Origin: Gloeobacter violaceus PCC 7421 | GTDB taxonomy: Bacteria; Cyanobacteriota; Cyanobacteriia; Gloeobacterales; Gloeobacteraceae | DNA length: 64,000 nucleotides | Assembly (NCBI RefSeq): GCF_000011385.1 | Contig: NC_005125.1 | Span: 3,224,001 to 3,288,000 of the forward strand | Direction: 5' to 3' | Shown here: piece by piece, positions 26,999 through 37,205 of the stretch | How the letters are laid out: every line of letters begins with the position of its first letter | How positions within the stretch are numbered: position 1 is the first letter of the stretch | Made by a program: the position numbers and the translations under genes | The notes under the pieces: generated by a model | Seen by the model: the letters and a program-made list of their open reading frames with translations, nothing else | Databases searched by the model: none | What the model was told of the DNA's origin: nothing

Positions 26999-27205
26999 TC
27001 AATTCCATTCTTCCAAACGGCCGATTTGATCGCGCAGGCTGTAGAGAAGCTCTTCGTACCAGGGACGCACTTCCAGGTAGTCAACCGCGTCGCGCAACTC
27101 CTTCAGGCAGTTATCCAGGTGCTTCGCTTCGCCGGTGCTGCGGTACAGATAGATCTCACTCTGAATAAACAGGATCAAATTGGCGGTGTCTTGATCGTGG
27201 GGCAT
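26999..27205 (-). CDS. Small helical hypothetical protein, 68 aa
   Basis: Starting at ATG 27205, the sequence has regular heptad-like hydrophobic spacing (TANLILFIQSEIYLYRSTGEAKHLDNCLKELRDAVDYL) and no low-complexity bias. It probably is a helical bundle or dimer. Overlaps no other convincing gene, and lies 92 bp upstream of the pentapeptide gene in the same direction. No family recognised. Confidence 0.6.
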   Translation of the reverse strand: MPHDQDTANLILFIQSEIYLYRSTGEAKHLDNCLKELRDAVDYLEVRPWYEELLYSLRDQIGRLEEWN

Positions 27206-27301
27206 GGCAATCGCCGGCGACAGCGCCCGCGGTGGGGGGCGAGTCTGTCCATCCTACGCCAGGGGCTTGTGCGAGACTGGGATAGCTGCACCGTTGGCGA
27301 G

Positions 27302-27715
27302 GTGGGTTTGAGCGCTCTAGATACGCTGGTCTGGCCGGGTCTGGTCACCGTTGCCGCGCTGGTGGTCTACTATGGCCTTTCGTTGAATGTCGGCCGCGCC
27401 CGTGTGCGCTACGGCGTTGCACCACCCGAGACCAACGGCAATCCCGACTTCGAGCGGGTATTGCGTGTCCAGGAGAACACTACCGAGCAACTGGTGCTGT
27501 TCCTGCCGTCGCTATGGCTGTACGCGCTGTTTGTCAATCCGCTGTGGGCAGCCGTCCTGGGTAGTGTCTGGGTTGTCGGGCGGGTGCTGTACGCACTCGG
27601 CTACTACGAGGCTTCCGAGCGGCGCACCCCCGGCTTTGCCGTCTCCGTCGTCGCCACGCTCATTTTGCTGGGCGGCGCGCTGGTGGGACTGTTGCGGCGG
27701 CTGGTTCTCCCGTGA
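27302..27715 (+). CDS. MAPEG family membrane protein
   Basis: About 137 residues; the start is GTG 27302 or TTG 27308, because the longer upstream frame has shadow-like composition. Four hydrophobic helices (WPGLVTVAALVVYYGLSLNV, VLFLPSLWLYALFVNPLWAA, VVGRVLYALGYY, VVATLILLGGALVGL). RVLRVQENTTEQLVLFLPSL, including the RxQxNxxE motif, is the MAPEG signature (eicosanoid/glutathione metabolism). In bacteria these are glutathione transferase-like membrane proteins. The next gene follows after 7 bp. Confidence 0.82.
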   Translation: MGLSALDTLVWPGLVTVAALVVYYGLSLNVGRARVRYGVAPPETNGNPDFERVLRVQENTTEQLVLFLPSLWLYALFVNPLWAAVLGSVWVVGRVLYALGYYEASERRTPGFAVSVVATLILLGGALVGLLRRLVLP

Positions 27716-27722
27716 CCTGCCG

Positions 27723-28616
27723 ATGACCGCCGCGTTTTTGCCCCCGGGTGCCCGTATCCTGAGTGAACCCGGTTCGCTGGAGATGGCGCGGCGGCTCGAG
27801 CTGGTGTCGGTACGGCTGGAGGGTCGAGTAAACCGGACCGTGGCCACCGGCTGCGTGCATAGCGGTGCCGGAGAACCGCCCGCGCTGCTGCTGCATGGTT
27901 TTGACAGTTCGGTGTTCGAGTTTCGGCGATTGCTGCCGCTGCTGGCTGCGCGCCGTGAGGTGTGGGCGATGGATCTGCTGGGTTTCGGCTTTACCGAGCG
28001 GCCCGCGGGAATTGCCTACGATCCGCGCGCGATTGGTGACCATCTGGCAAGCTTCTGGGAGCAATACATCGGCCGCCCGGCGCTGTTGGTGGGCGCTTCG
28101 ATGGGTGGGGCCGCCGCCATCGATTTGGCCCTCGCCCGCCCGGAGGCGGTGGCAAAACTGGTGCTCATCGACAGCGTCGGCTTTGCGAAGCCGCCCGCCG
28201 TCGGTCGCTGGATGGTGCCGCCCATAGACCGCTTCGCGGCGGCATTCTTGCGCAACCCGCGCGTGCGCAGGCGGGTGAGCCTCGGCGCCTACACCGACCC
28301 GACGCTGGTCACCGAAGATGCCCAGATCTGCGCGGCGCTCCATCTGGCGATGCCCGGCTGGGAGCAGGCGATTATCGCCTTTACTAGAAGCGGCGGCTAC
28401 GCACCGCTGGGCGAGAAACTGCCCGCCCTCAGTCCACCGACCCTGATTCTCTGGGGCGAAGACGACCGCATCCTCGATCCGCGCGACGCCCACAAGTTTT
28501 ACAAAGCGATCCCCGATAGCCGCCTGGTCTGGATACAAAATTGCGGCCACGTGCCGCATCTGGAAAAGCCGCAGGTGACCGCCGGGGCGATCGAACAATT
28601 TGCAGGAGGCGACTAG
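27723..28616 (+). CDS. Alpha/beta hydrolase
   Basis: 297 residues. Oxyanion-hole strand [15 protein letters not shown]; nucleophile elbow [15 protein letters not shown] (Ser in GASMG); acid [15 protein letters not shown]; catalytic His in [11 protein letters not shown]. This is a complete catalytic triad of an esterase, lipase or C-C hydrolase type. Seven bases after the MAPEG stop, so probably cotranscribed. The end overlaps rpsR on the opposite strand by four bases. Substrate unknown. Confidence 0.87.
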   Translation: MTAAFLPPGARILSEPGSLEMARRLELVSVRLEGRVNRTVATGCVHSGAGEPPALLLHGFDSSVFEFRRLLPLLAARREVWAMDLLGFGFTERPAGIAYDPRAIGDHLASFWEQYIGRPALLVGASMGGAAAIDLALARPEAVAKLVLIDSVGFAKPPAVGRWMVPPIDRFAAAFLRNPRVRRRVSLGAYTDPTLVTEDAQICAALHLAMPGWEQAIIAFTRSGGYAPLGEKLPALSPPTLILWGEDDRILDPRDAHKFYKAIPDSRLVWIQNCGHVPHLEKPQVTAGAIEQFAGGD

Positions 28617-28837
28617 CCTTCCTGGTTGACAAACGGCAGCAGGGCCAGCAAACGGGCGCGCTTGATGGCCACGGTCAGGTCGCGCTGCTGCTTGGCCGTC
28701 AGTCCGGTAATTCGCCGGGGCAGAATCTTGCCGCGCTCGGTGATGAACTTGCGCAGCAAATCCACTTCCTTGTAGTCAATCTTGTCCTTGGGCGGGATCG
28801 GTGAAACCCGCTTGCCGCGATATCCGAACGACGTCAT
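28613..28837 (-). CDS. rpsR: 30S ribosomal protein S18
   Basis: 74 residues with the conserved core [49 protein letters not shown], the S18 signature that sits at the 30S platform with S6. Normal length for bacteria. It lies 2 bp downstream of rpmG in one operon, as is usual in cyanobacteria. Its stop overlaps the hydrolase stop. Confidence 0.97.
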   Translation of the reverse strand: MTSFGYRGKRVSPIPPKDKIDYKEVDLLRKFITERGKILPRRITGLTAKQQRDLTVAIKRARLLALLPFVNQEG

Positions 28838-28839
28838 GG

Positions 28840-29031
28840 TTATTTGGTCTCTTTGTGTACGGTGTGCTTGTTGCAGTTGGGGCAGAATTTCTTCAGCTCC
28901 ATGCGCCCCGTGGTGTTGCGCTTATTTTTGGTGGTGGTGTAGCGCGAGACGCCGGGCCGGCGCTTGGCCGTGTTCGTCCGGCACTCGGTACATTCCAGGG
29001 TAATAATGATGCGGGCACCAGGCTTCGCCAT
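28840..29031 (-). CDS. rpmG: 50S ribosomal protein L33
   Basis: 63 residues with both zinc-binding Cys pairs (CTECR and CPNCNKHT), so a zinc-containing C+ form of L33. ATG at 29031. Cotranscribed with rpsR, which follows after 2 bp. Divergent from amtB, with about 250 bp between. Confidence 0.95.
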   Translation of the reverse strand: MAKPGARIIITLECTECRTNTAKRRPGVSRYTTTKNKRNTTGRMELKKFCPNCNKHTVHKETK

Positions 29032-29182
29032 CGAACGGTCCTCTTTTTTCTTTGCGCGATCTCTAATTATTCCACAAAGTCCGCCCGATCGAAAAGACCA
29101 CGCCCCCGCTTCCTCCGGGGGCCCGAGCGCTATCCAGTTGTGTTGCCGCTTCTTAAACGGCATTTTATCGAAATTTATCCAT

Positions 29183-29224
29183 GTAGTCATTGATACAAAT
29201 GAGTCGCGACAGATTCGCTTAACT
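29183..29224 (+). promoter_or_regulatory. Putative NtcA-activated promoter of amtB
   Basis: GTA-GTCATTGA-TAC (29183-29196) matches the NtcA consensus GTA-N8-TAC exactly. Twenty-two bases later is TTAACT (29219-29224), a plausible though imperfect -10 element, at the spacing of class II NtcA promoters. About 60 bp upstream of the amtB start. NtcA is the cyanobacterial nitrogen regulator. Confidence 0.6.
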
Positions 29225-29288
29225 CTCCTTATTCGCCAACCGGCTGAAGCTTTTCAGTGGGCGTGATCTCGCTCTGGGGAGAATGTTA

Positions 29289-30719
<1,431 letters not shown>

Positions 30720-30742
30720 TTTTTCTGGCAACTGATTTGCCT

Positions 30743-30769
30743 GCCCCCTTTGCCAGGGGGCATTTTTTT
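30743..30769 (+). terminator. Rho-independent terminator of amtB
   Basis: GCCCCC-TTTGCCA-GGGGGC stem with a tract of seven T after one A, 24 bp after the amtB stop. Confidence 0.85.
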
Positions 30770-30793
30770 GGTTTATTAGCGAATTGGGACTTG

Positions 30794-30984
30794 GCACGAC
30801 AGTCTGTGGAGCGAGAGGCGGAACCCCCTTCGGGTTCCCCTCTCGCGCTCTCCAACCTCCCCGCGTCGAGGGGCGTGCCACCCCCCCGACACCCCCCCGG
30901 ACTCGATGGCGAGGTGGGCGTGAGAGTCGGTGGGTGGGATGGGCTTACTCTTCCAGGGCCTGCACGACGCGTGTCGACTGCGGC
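30794..30984 (+). repeat. Interspersed structured repeat, copy A
   Basis: About 190 bp shared with copies B and C, with a few base differences (for example GGGCGTGCCACCC where B and C have GGGCTGCCAGCCC). It contains a strong hairpin (GCGAGAGG ... CCTCTCGC with an inner GGAACCC/GGGTTCC stem). It fills most of the gap between amtB and the TldE gene, with no protein gene. Copy A lacks the terminal 40 bp present in B and C. Confidence 0.85.
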
Positions 30985-31016
30985 GAAGCGGCTGGCTGGT
31001 CGTTGGGGCACCTCAC

Positions 31017-32351
31017 CTAAACACTGTCCGTGACGCTGGTGAACCGAAAAGCACCTGAGCGCACGGCGGGAACTACCATCGGGCCGTAGCGTTGGGCGGC
31101 ACCTACCGCGTCGATGTCGCGCAGCAGGTGGGGCAGGCTCTGGTTGAAGCGCAGGTTGCGGATCGGGTAGGCTATCTGGCCGTCTTCGATCCAGAAGGTG
31201 CCGTCGCGGGTCATGCCGGTGACGGTCAGCTCGCGGGGGCTGATGGCCCGCACGTACCAGGCGCGGTGCACCAGTACCCCCCGCTCGGTACGGGAGACCA
31301 GATCCATCGGACTCGCCCCGGAGCCGGCCATCGTCAGGGGGAAAAAGGCGCCCGTGGGGGCGCAGCCTTTGCGGGCGGCCCAGTAGCGGCTGTGGTGCAA
31401 CAGCTCGGGCACGCCCTCCCGGATGAGGGTGAGGGGCCGGTTGGGCTGGCCGTCGGGCAAGAAGGGAGCGCTTTGCAACAGCGGATGGGCCGGATTGCGC
31501 TCCAGGTGCACCAGGGGGCTGAACATGGCCTCACCCAGGCGGGTACCGCCGTCGGGGCGGGACATAAACGAGCGGCCCTCGTCCGCCGCGCGCGCGTCTA
31601 GATTCCAGCCCACCCAGGCAAGCAATTCGGCAAAGGCGGCGGGGTGCAGGATGACTGGGTAGAGACCGGGAGCAATGGCCCGCGGCGAGCGGGCGCGGTG
31701 GGCACGCTCGATCAGTTCTTCCGCCAGTTCGTCGCAATTGAGGGCGCCTAGATTCCAGGCGGTGCGCTCCCCCCAGCTCGAAGCGCCGCCGGTGCGGGCG
31801 GTGAAACCAAAACTGGCGGCGGTCGAGCGGCCGGCGGCCCGCAGTCCCCGGGAGTTGCCCACGGCCCGCAGGCGGCTTGCGGTGGCGAGCGTGCCTGCCC
31901 CTTCTATGCCCGCCGCCGCCGTTGCCCGGCACACCCGCTGGACGATCCGGCCGCGCTGCAGGGGCGAGCAGGCGGCTGTCTCCTCGTCGAAGGCCGCCTG
32001 GCGATCGTCGTAAGTCTGCAGCTCCAACAGCGGCACCCACTCGGGATCTTCCGGGGCGACGCGCGCCAGGGCCTCGCAACTGCGCAAAGCCGCCTCGATT
32101 GCCTCCGGATCTCCCGCAGTCGCAGTAGTCGTGGCACTGCGGGCACCGAAATAACTGGTGATGCTGATCGAACAGCGCTCCTGGTTGACGTTTTGGGTCA
32201 TCTGGTTGCCGCAAAAGCGGCTCAGCGCTTCGTCGCTGCTTTCGAGGGAAACGAACACACCCTCGGCTTCGGATCTGGCCGTCACCTGCTCGATGAGTTC
32301 TAGAGCCTGGGTCTCAGAGGCAATCTCGATGGGTAGAGCGTACAGAGTCAT
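31017..32351 (-). CDS. TldE/PmbA-like subunit of a TldD/TldE protease
   Basis: 444 residues of the TldD/PmbA family. It lacks the HExxxH metal motif, so it is the TldE (non-catalytic) partner. Landmarks are VQTYDD-like LLELQTYDDRQAAFDE, GNSRGLRAAGRSTAASFGF, a LHPAAFAELLAWVGWNLDARAADEG segment and FFPLTMAGSGASPMDLV. TldD/TldE heterodimers degrade or trim peptides, including RiPP leaders such as microcin B17. ATG 32351 overlaps the preceding P450 stop by four bases, so it is translationally coupled to a P450. Confidence 0.87.
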   Translation of the reverse strand: MTLYALPIEIASETQALELIEQVTARSEAEGVFVSLESSDEALSRFCGNQMTQNVNQERCSISITSYFGARSATTTATAGDPEAIEAALRSCEALARVAPEDPEWVPLLELQTYDDRQAAFDEETAACSPLQRGRIVQRVCRATAAAGIEGAGTLATASRLRAVGNSRGLRAAGRSTAASFGFTARTGGASSWGERTAWNLGALNCDELAEELIERAHRARSPRAIAPGLYPVILHPAAFAELLAWVGWNLDARAADEGRSFMSRPDGGTRLGEAMFSPLVHLERNPAHPLLQSAPFLPDGQPNRPLTLIREGVPELLHHSRYWAARKGCAPTGAFFPLTMAGSGASPMDLVSRTERGVLVHRAWYVRAISPRELTVTGMTRDGTFWIEDGQIAYPIRNLRFNQSLPHLLRDIDAVGAAQRYGPMVVPAVRSGAFRFTSVTDSV

Positions 32352-33724
32352 TGTCCGGCTGTCGAAGTGCGTGATAGAAGACGGCTTGCTGAGCGCTCGC
32401 CGGTCGGGACCAGGTAAAGTCCTTCCGGCGGGGCGAGGGTGACGCCGCGGCGCACCGGCCGCAAAAGGCGCGGTTGCACCAGACGCAAATCCCGTTCCAA
32501 GAGCACCGTGGCGATCACCAGTTTCATTTCGTAGAGGGCAAAGGCCATGCCGATGCAGCGCCTGCTGCCGCCTCCGAAGGGGACAAATTCGTAGGGCGAA
32601 AAGGTCCGCTCCAAAAAACGCTCAGGCCGGAAGCGCTCGGGCTCGGGGTAGGTTTCGGGACGATGGTGGGCCAGATAGATGCCCGCAGCCAGGCGGGTAC
32701 CGGCCTCGTAGTCGCGCTCCAGAATCCGCACGGTGTGCCGGGCGACGCGCGGCGAAGCAATCAGGGCCACCGGATAGATGCGCAGCGTCTCCGAGCAGAC
32801 CGCCCCCAGGTACGGCAGCCGGGCGATCGCCTCCGGGTCGGGATCGCTGCCCAGGCTGTCCAGTTCCGCCAGCAGTCGCTCGCGCACTTGCGGTAGATAG
32901 TGAATCCAGTAGAGCGCCCAGGCCATCGCCGTGGCCGTCGTCTCGTGACCGGCCACGAGCAGCGTCATCAACTCGTCGCGCAGTTCGGCGTCGCCCATGG
33001 CCGCCCCCGCCTCGTCGCGGGCGGCCAACAGCAGGCCGAGAATATCGCCCGCCCCTGCGTCGAAGTGCTCCCGCCGCTCGCGGATTTCGGCGTAAAGCAG
33101 CTCGTCAATCGCACCCAGGTGAGCCTGCAATCGTGCCCGGGGGCTCCAGGGGCCAAAGTCCTCCGGCAACATCAACAACATCGCCATGCTCAACGGCGAA
33201 CTCATCGCATCGAGCATGCTACCCAGTGCCTGTCGCAGCCGAACCAGGCGCGTTCCGTCGTGCAAGCCGAAGACCGCCTGCAAGATCACCGCAAGCGAGA
33301 TGCGCTGCATCGCATTGCGTACCAGAAATGGTTTGCCCGGCTGCCAACGGACGATCACCTCCTCGGTGACCTGGCGGATGAGTTCACCGTAGGCGCGCAT
33401 GCGCTCGCCGTGAAAAGGCGGGGTGAGCAAGCGGCGCTGCTGCTGGTGGCGCTCGCCATCGAGCAACAGCAGCGAGTTGGCGCCAAGGGTGGGCCTGAGG
33501 GCGACGTTAGAGGCACCGGCGTCGAAGGTGCCCGCTTCGGCGGTAAAAAGCTGTTGAATGGCCCGTGGGTCGCTGAACATCACCAGGGGCGGGAACACTC
33601 CGACGCGCATCGTGAACGGATCACCGTAACGCGCGGCCGTCGTATGCAGGTAGTCGGTCGGGCAGCCGATCCACTGCATCAGCTGGAACGGTGAGGGTGA
33701 GGAAGGGCCGGGGGGCAGGGACAT
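32348..33724 (-). CDS. Cytochrome P450 (CYP110-like), copy 1
   Basis: 458 residues from ATG 33724. I-helix VAGHETTATAMAWALYWIH, K-helix ETLR (CSETLRIYPVALI) and haem loop FVPFGGGSRRCIG (Cys ligand) are all present. The heme loop and C-terminal ALYEMKLVIATVL match cyanobacterial CYP110 proteins, often linked to fatty-acid or terpene oxidation. No redox partner gene is nearby. The stop overlaps the TldE start. Long stretches of DNA are identical to the next P450 copy. Confidence 0.92.
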   Translation of the reverse strand: MSLPPGPSSPSPFQLMQWIGCPTDYLHTTAARYGDPFTMRVGVFPPLVMFSDPRAIQQLFTAEAGTFDAGASNVALRPTLGANSLLLLDGERHQQQRRLLTPPFHGERMRAYGELIRQVTEEVIVRWQPGKPFLVRNAMQRISLAVILQAVFGLHDGTRLVRLRQALGSMLDAMSSPLSMAMLLMLPEDFGPWSPRARLQAHLGAIDELLYAEIRERREHFDAGAGDILGLLLAARDEAGAAMGDAELRDELMTLLVAGHETTATAMAWALYWIHYLPQVRERLLAELDSLGSDPDPEAIARLPYLGAVCSETLRIYPVALIASPRVARHTVRILERDYEAGTRLAAGIYLAHHRPETYPEPERFRPERFLERTFSPYEFVPFGGGSRRCIGMAFALYEMKLVIATVLLERDLRLVQPRLLRPVRRGVTLAPPEGLYLVPTGERSASRLLSRTSTAGQ

Positions 33725-33799
33725 GGCGGTAAGCCGGGATGGGGTTGTGTTGCTTTCAACCACCCTAACCGCTGGCGGCTGCGGCAGGGAGCGGTGCTG

Positions 33800-35176
33800 C
33801 TAGCAAGCGGGCAGCAGATCGCGATGACCGGAGCGCAGCGCTGTGGGGATCAGGTGCAGATCTTCGGGTGGGGCCAGGGTGAGCCCGCGGCGGACCGGCA
33901 GCCGGGGTCGCGGATCCGCCAGGCGCAGTTCCACGCGCGAGAGCACTGTGGCGAGGACCAGCTTCATCTCGTAGAGGGCGAAGGCCACACCGATGCAGCG
34001 CCTGCTGCCGCCTCCGAAGGGGACAAATTCGTAGGGCGAAAAGGTCCGCTCCAAAAAACGCTCAGGCCGGAAGCGCTCGGGATCGGGGTAGGCTTCGGGG
34101 CGGCGGTGGGCCAGGTAAATATTGGGGATGAGAAAGGTTCCAGCCGGGTACTCCCGATCGAGGATCCGGACAGGCCGTCTGGGCACGCGGGCAAAGGCAA
34201 CCATGGCCACGGGATAGATGCGCAGCGTCTCCGAGCAGACCGCCCCCAGGTACGGCAGCCGGGCAATCGCCTCCGGGTCGGGATCGCTGCCCAGACTGTC
34301 GAGTTCCGCCAGCAGTCGCTCGCGCACTTGCGGCAGACGGTGGATCCAGTAGAGCGCCCAGGCCATCGCCGTGGCCGTCGTCTCGTGACCGGCCACGAGC
34401 AGCGTCATCAACTCGTCGCGCAGTTCGACGTCACCCATGCCCTGGCCTGCTTCGTCGCGGGCGGCCATCAGCAGGCTTAGAATGTCGTCGGCCCGAGGAT
34501 CGGGGCGCTCCCGGCGCTCACGAATCTCGGCGTAAAGCAGTTCATCGATGGCATCAATCTGGGCTTTGAGTTGGCCCATCGGGCTCATCGGACCCGCATC
34601 CTGCGGGAAGATTAGCCGCAAGCCGAACAGCAATGGCGAGGCGGACGCATCGATCAGGTTGCCCAGCAACCGGCACACCCGCAGATAGCGCGTGCCGTCG
34701 TGCAGACCAAAGACTGCCTTGAGAATCACCCCGAGCGAGATGCGTTGCATCGAGCGGCGGGCCTGAAAGGGTGTGCCCAGGTTCCAGCGGGCCGTTACTT
34801 GTTCGGCAAGAGTGCGGATAAGTTCGCCGTAAGAGCGCATCCGCTCACCATGAAAAGGCGGAGTGAGCAGGCGGCGCTGCTGTTGATGACGCTCACCGTC
34901 GAGCAAGATCAGCGAGTTGGTCCCGAACAGCAAGTTGAAGGTGGACGAAGCGTTGGCCCCGCCGGAGTCGAACAACCCCGGCTCAGTGTTGAACAACTGC
35001 TGAAAAGCCTCCGGGCTGCTGAAAAAAACGCCCGTCACCGGCGAGTGGAGCCCCAACCGCATCGTAAACGGGTCACCGTAGCGCCGGGCCGTTCGCTCCA
35101 GGTAATCGGTCGGGCGGCCGATCCACTGCAGCAGTTGAAGCGGCGGCGGCGAAGCGGGACCGGCAGGCAAAGACAT
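33800..35176 (-). CDS. Cytochrome P450 (CYP110-like), copy 2
   Basis: 458 residues from ATG 35176. It keeps the same landmarks (AGHETTATAMAWALYWIH, CSETLRIYPVAMV, PFGGGSRRCIG). The C-terminal two-thirds is near-identical to copy 1, but the N-terminal substrate-recognition regions are clearly different (for example GLHSPVTGVFFSSPEAFQQL in place of GVFPPLVMFSDPRAIQQL). First gene of the P450-P450-TldE transcript, with a 75-bp gap to copy 1. Substrates probably differ. Confidence 0.92.
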   Translation of the reverse strand: MSLPAGPASPPPLQLLQWIGRPTDYLERTARRYGDPFTMRLGLHSPVTGVFFSSPEAFQQLFNTEPGLFDSGGANASSTFNLLFGTNSLILLDGERHQQQRRLLTPPFHGERMRSYGELIRTLAEQVTARWNLGTPFQARRSMQRISLGVILKAVFGLHDGTRYLRVCRLLGNLIDASASPLLFGLRLIFPQDAGPMSPMGQLKAQIDAIDELLYAEIRERRERPDPRADDILSLLMAARDEAGQGMGDVELRDELMTLLVAGHETTATAMAWALYWIHRLPQVRERLLAELDSLGSDPDPEAIARLPYLGAVCSETLRIYPVAMVAFARVPRRPVRILDREYPAGTFLIPNIYLAHRRPEAYPDPERFRPERFLERTFSPYEFVPFGGGSRRCIGVAFALYEMKLVLATVLSRVELRLADPRPRLPVRRGLTLAPPEDLHLIPTALRSGHRDLLPAC

Positions 35177-35270
35177 AGGGACGCTCCGAAAAGAGACACT
35201 TTTGCCTTCCAGGCTAGTGCAGATCCCCAATTGCAAGTAGAAGCACCCGGGTTCGCCATTGCCAGCCACC

Positions 35271-35500
35271 CTCCTCGGCGCAGTGACTCACCCAGGACCG
35301 TGCCGCAGTCGACACGCGTCGTGCACGCACTGGAAGAATAAACCGATCCCACCCACCGACTCTCCCGCCCACCATGCCGCTAAGTCCGGGGGGGTGTCGG
35401 GGGGCTGGCAGCCCCTCGACGCGGGGAGGTTGGAGAGCGCGAGAGGGGAACCCGAAGGGGGTTCCGCCTCTCGCTCCACAGACTATCGTGCAAAACCAAC
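35271..35500 (-). repeat. Interspersed structured repeat, copy B
   Basis: About 230 bp; inverted relative to copies A and C, and more similar to C (GGGCTGCCAGCCC; the common 3' end with GTGAGTCACTG). It lies between the P450 operon promoter and the end of the TldD gene. Contains the same GCGAGAGG hairpin. No protein gene. Confidence 0.88.
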
Positions 35501-35548
35501 TGTCAGGCCTCAGGTAGCAAACCGTTGGCCGGGCAATCACAAACCGCT

Positions 35549-37033
35549 CTAGTTAGGGCTGCCCAGGGCGATATCGCGCACGCGCACCGGCACGCAGGCG
35601 TGGCTCATCTGGGCAATCTGCATCGGCTCACCCTTACCGCAAATGTCAGTACCCCACTGCTCAAGTTCGCCAGCCGGCCCCAATGCATCGACGCGGTTCC
35701 AAAAATCGGTGGTCATCGCACAGTAGGTGACATCTTTGAGCATATGGACGATTTTGCCCTTCTCGATCTTCCAGAACGCATCGCCGCCAAACTGAAAATT
35801 GCGCCGCTGCTGGTCGATCGAATAGCTGCCAATGCCGTCGATGAGAATGCCCTCTTTAGTGTCGGCGATCATCTCTTCGAGCGTAGCGGTGTACGCCCCC
35901 CCGTCGGGGCCGGGCTCCAAACCCAGATTTGGAATACGCACCATCGGCACGCCCGCCCAACTGTCGGCAAAAGCACAGCCGTTGCTCCCCGCGCGTCCCA
36001 GGCGGTGGGCCGTCTCGCGGTCGGTGAGGTAATCGATTAAAATTCCGTCTTCGACCACCCGCCAGCTCTGGGCCGGCACCCCCTCGTCGTCCCAGCCGCA
36101 GGTGGCCCGTCCCCCCGGCTGGGTGCGATCAGCGCGGAAGTTGACCCCGGGGGCGGCGTAGCGCAGTGAACCCAATTTGTCGGTGGTGGCGAAACTGGTG
36201 CCTGCAAAGTTGGCCTCGTAGCCGTAGACCCGGTCAAGTTCGGTAGGATGGCCGACCGATTCGTGGATCGTCAAAAACAAATGGCTGGGCTTGAGGACGA
36301 GGGTAGAGCACACACCCTCCGGCCCTTTGGGAGCGCGCACTTTTTGGATCGCTTCGGTTGCCACCCGCTCGACCTGTGCCAGCAGGTCCGCTGCATTGAT
36401 GTGCTCGTAGCCGATATTGAGGGGTGGTCGCTCGTAGGAGCGCTCCTGGGCGTCGCCGTCGGCCACCGCCGTGCAGCTGAAGCCCGGATAACTTCGGTAA
36501 ATCGTCTGCTCGATGAGCGCCCCTTCGGTGGAGGCGAAGAGCTTCTCTTCACGCCCGAAGCGCAAGAACGATCGCACCTTGCGGATGCCCTGATCGCCAA
36601 AACGCAACAGCCGCTCGTTGATCTCCAGCAGCAATTGCGCCTTATTCTCGACCGGCACCGCGAAGGGATCGATCCCGATGGGAGTGACGTAACTGCCCCG
36701 CTCGGGGGCAACCGGGACCAGCCGGACGCGCGCATTTTGGGCCAACCGGCTTGCCTTCGCCGTCTCCACCGCGAGCGCCACGATGCGCTGCATCTGCCCG
36801 GCACCGAGCCGGTGGCTTGCGGCGAAGCCCCAGGCACCATCCAGGAGCACCCGCACCCCAAAACCGGTGCTGCGCCGCTCGCTCAACTCGTCCAGCGATC
36901 GATCCCGGGCGGTGAGGCGCTGGGTCTGATAATTTGCAAAGCGCACCTCGCCGTACTCGCAACCCGAGCGGCGCAGACAGTCAATCGCAAGGGCTGCAAG
37001 TTCTTTGCGGGTGAGCGGGGCGGCCAGAACCAT
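35549..37033 (-). CDS. TldD-like metalloprotease subunit
   Basis: 494 residues. The catalytic zinc motif HESVGH at 257-262 (HExxxH) is followed by PTELDRVYGYEANFAGTSF, the TldD signature. CysGKGEPMQIAQMSHACVPVRV-type C-terminal region, with DICGKGEPMQ, is also typical. It should pair with the TldE-like protein 3.2 kb away in the same direction. It is divergent from the MIO lyase gene (172 bp between). Catalyses peptide-bond cleavage in short or partly unfolded peptides. Confidence 0.9.
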   Translation of the reverse strand: MVLAAPLTRKELAALAIDCLRRSGCEYGEVRFANYQTQRLTARDRSLDELSERRSTGFGVRVLLDGAWGFAASHRLGAGQMQRIVALAVETAKASRLAQNARVRLVPVAPERGSYVTPIGIDPFAVPVENKAQLLLEINERLLRFGDQGIRKVRSFLRFGREEKLFASTEGALIEQTIYRSYPGFSCTAVADGDAQERSYERPPLNIGYEHINAADLLAQVERVATEAIQKVRAPKGPEGVCSTLVLKPSHLFLTIHESVGHPTELDRVYGYEANFAGTSFATTDKLGSLRYAAPGVNFRADRTQPGGRATCGWDDEGVPAQSWRVVEDGILIDYLTDRETAHRLGRAGSNGCAFADSWAGVPMVRIPNLGLEPGPDGGAYTATLEEMIADTKEGILIDGIGSYSIDQQRRNFQFGGDAFWKIEKGKIVHMLKDVTYCAMTTDFWNRVDALGPAGELEQWGTDICGKGEPMQIAQMSHACVPVRVRDIALGSPN

Positions 37034-37205
37034 GGGGCATTCCTGCGGCGGCGGTGTGCCCCATTGTACCCAGCGGTGCTCCAGCCTTGCGCGAACCGGT
37101 AAAGCGCACAGTATCGGCGGGTTTGCGAACGATCGTTGCGCCGACCGTCAGCGGCGGGGGGTAGTTGATTAGCATGGCGAATGGGTAGAGCCACAAAGGC
37201 GAACG

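Noticed and set aside
30737-31033. ORFs of about 80-100 codons within repeat copies A, B and C
   Set aside because: Derived from the structured repeat; frame and length differ among copies.
36981-37196. 71-codon minus frame upstream of tldD
   Set aside because: Overlaps the TldD start and lacks conservation clues or a ribosome site.
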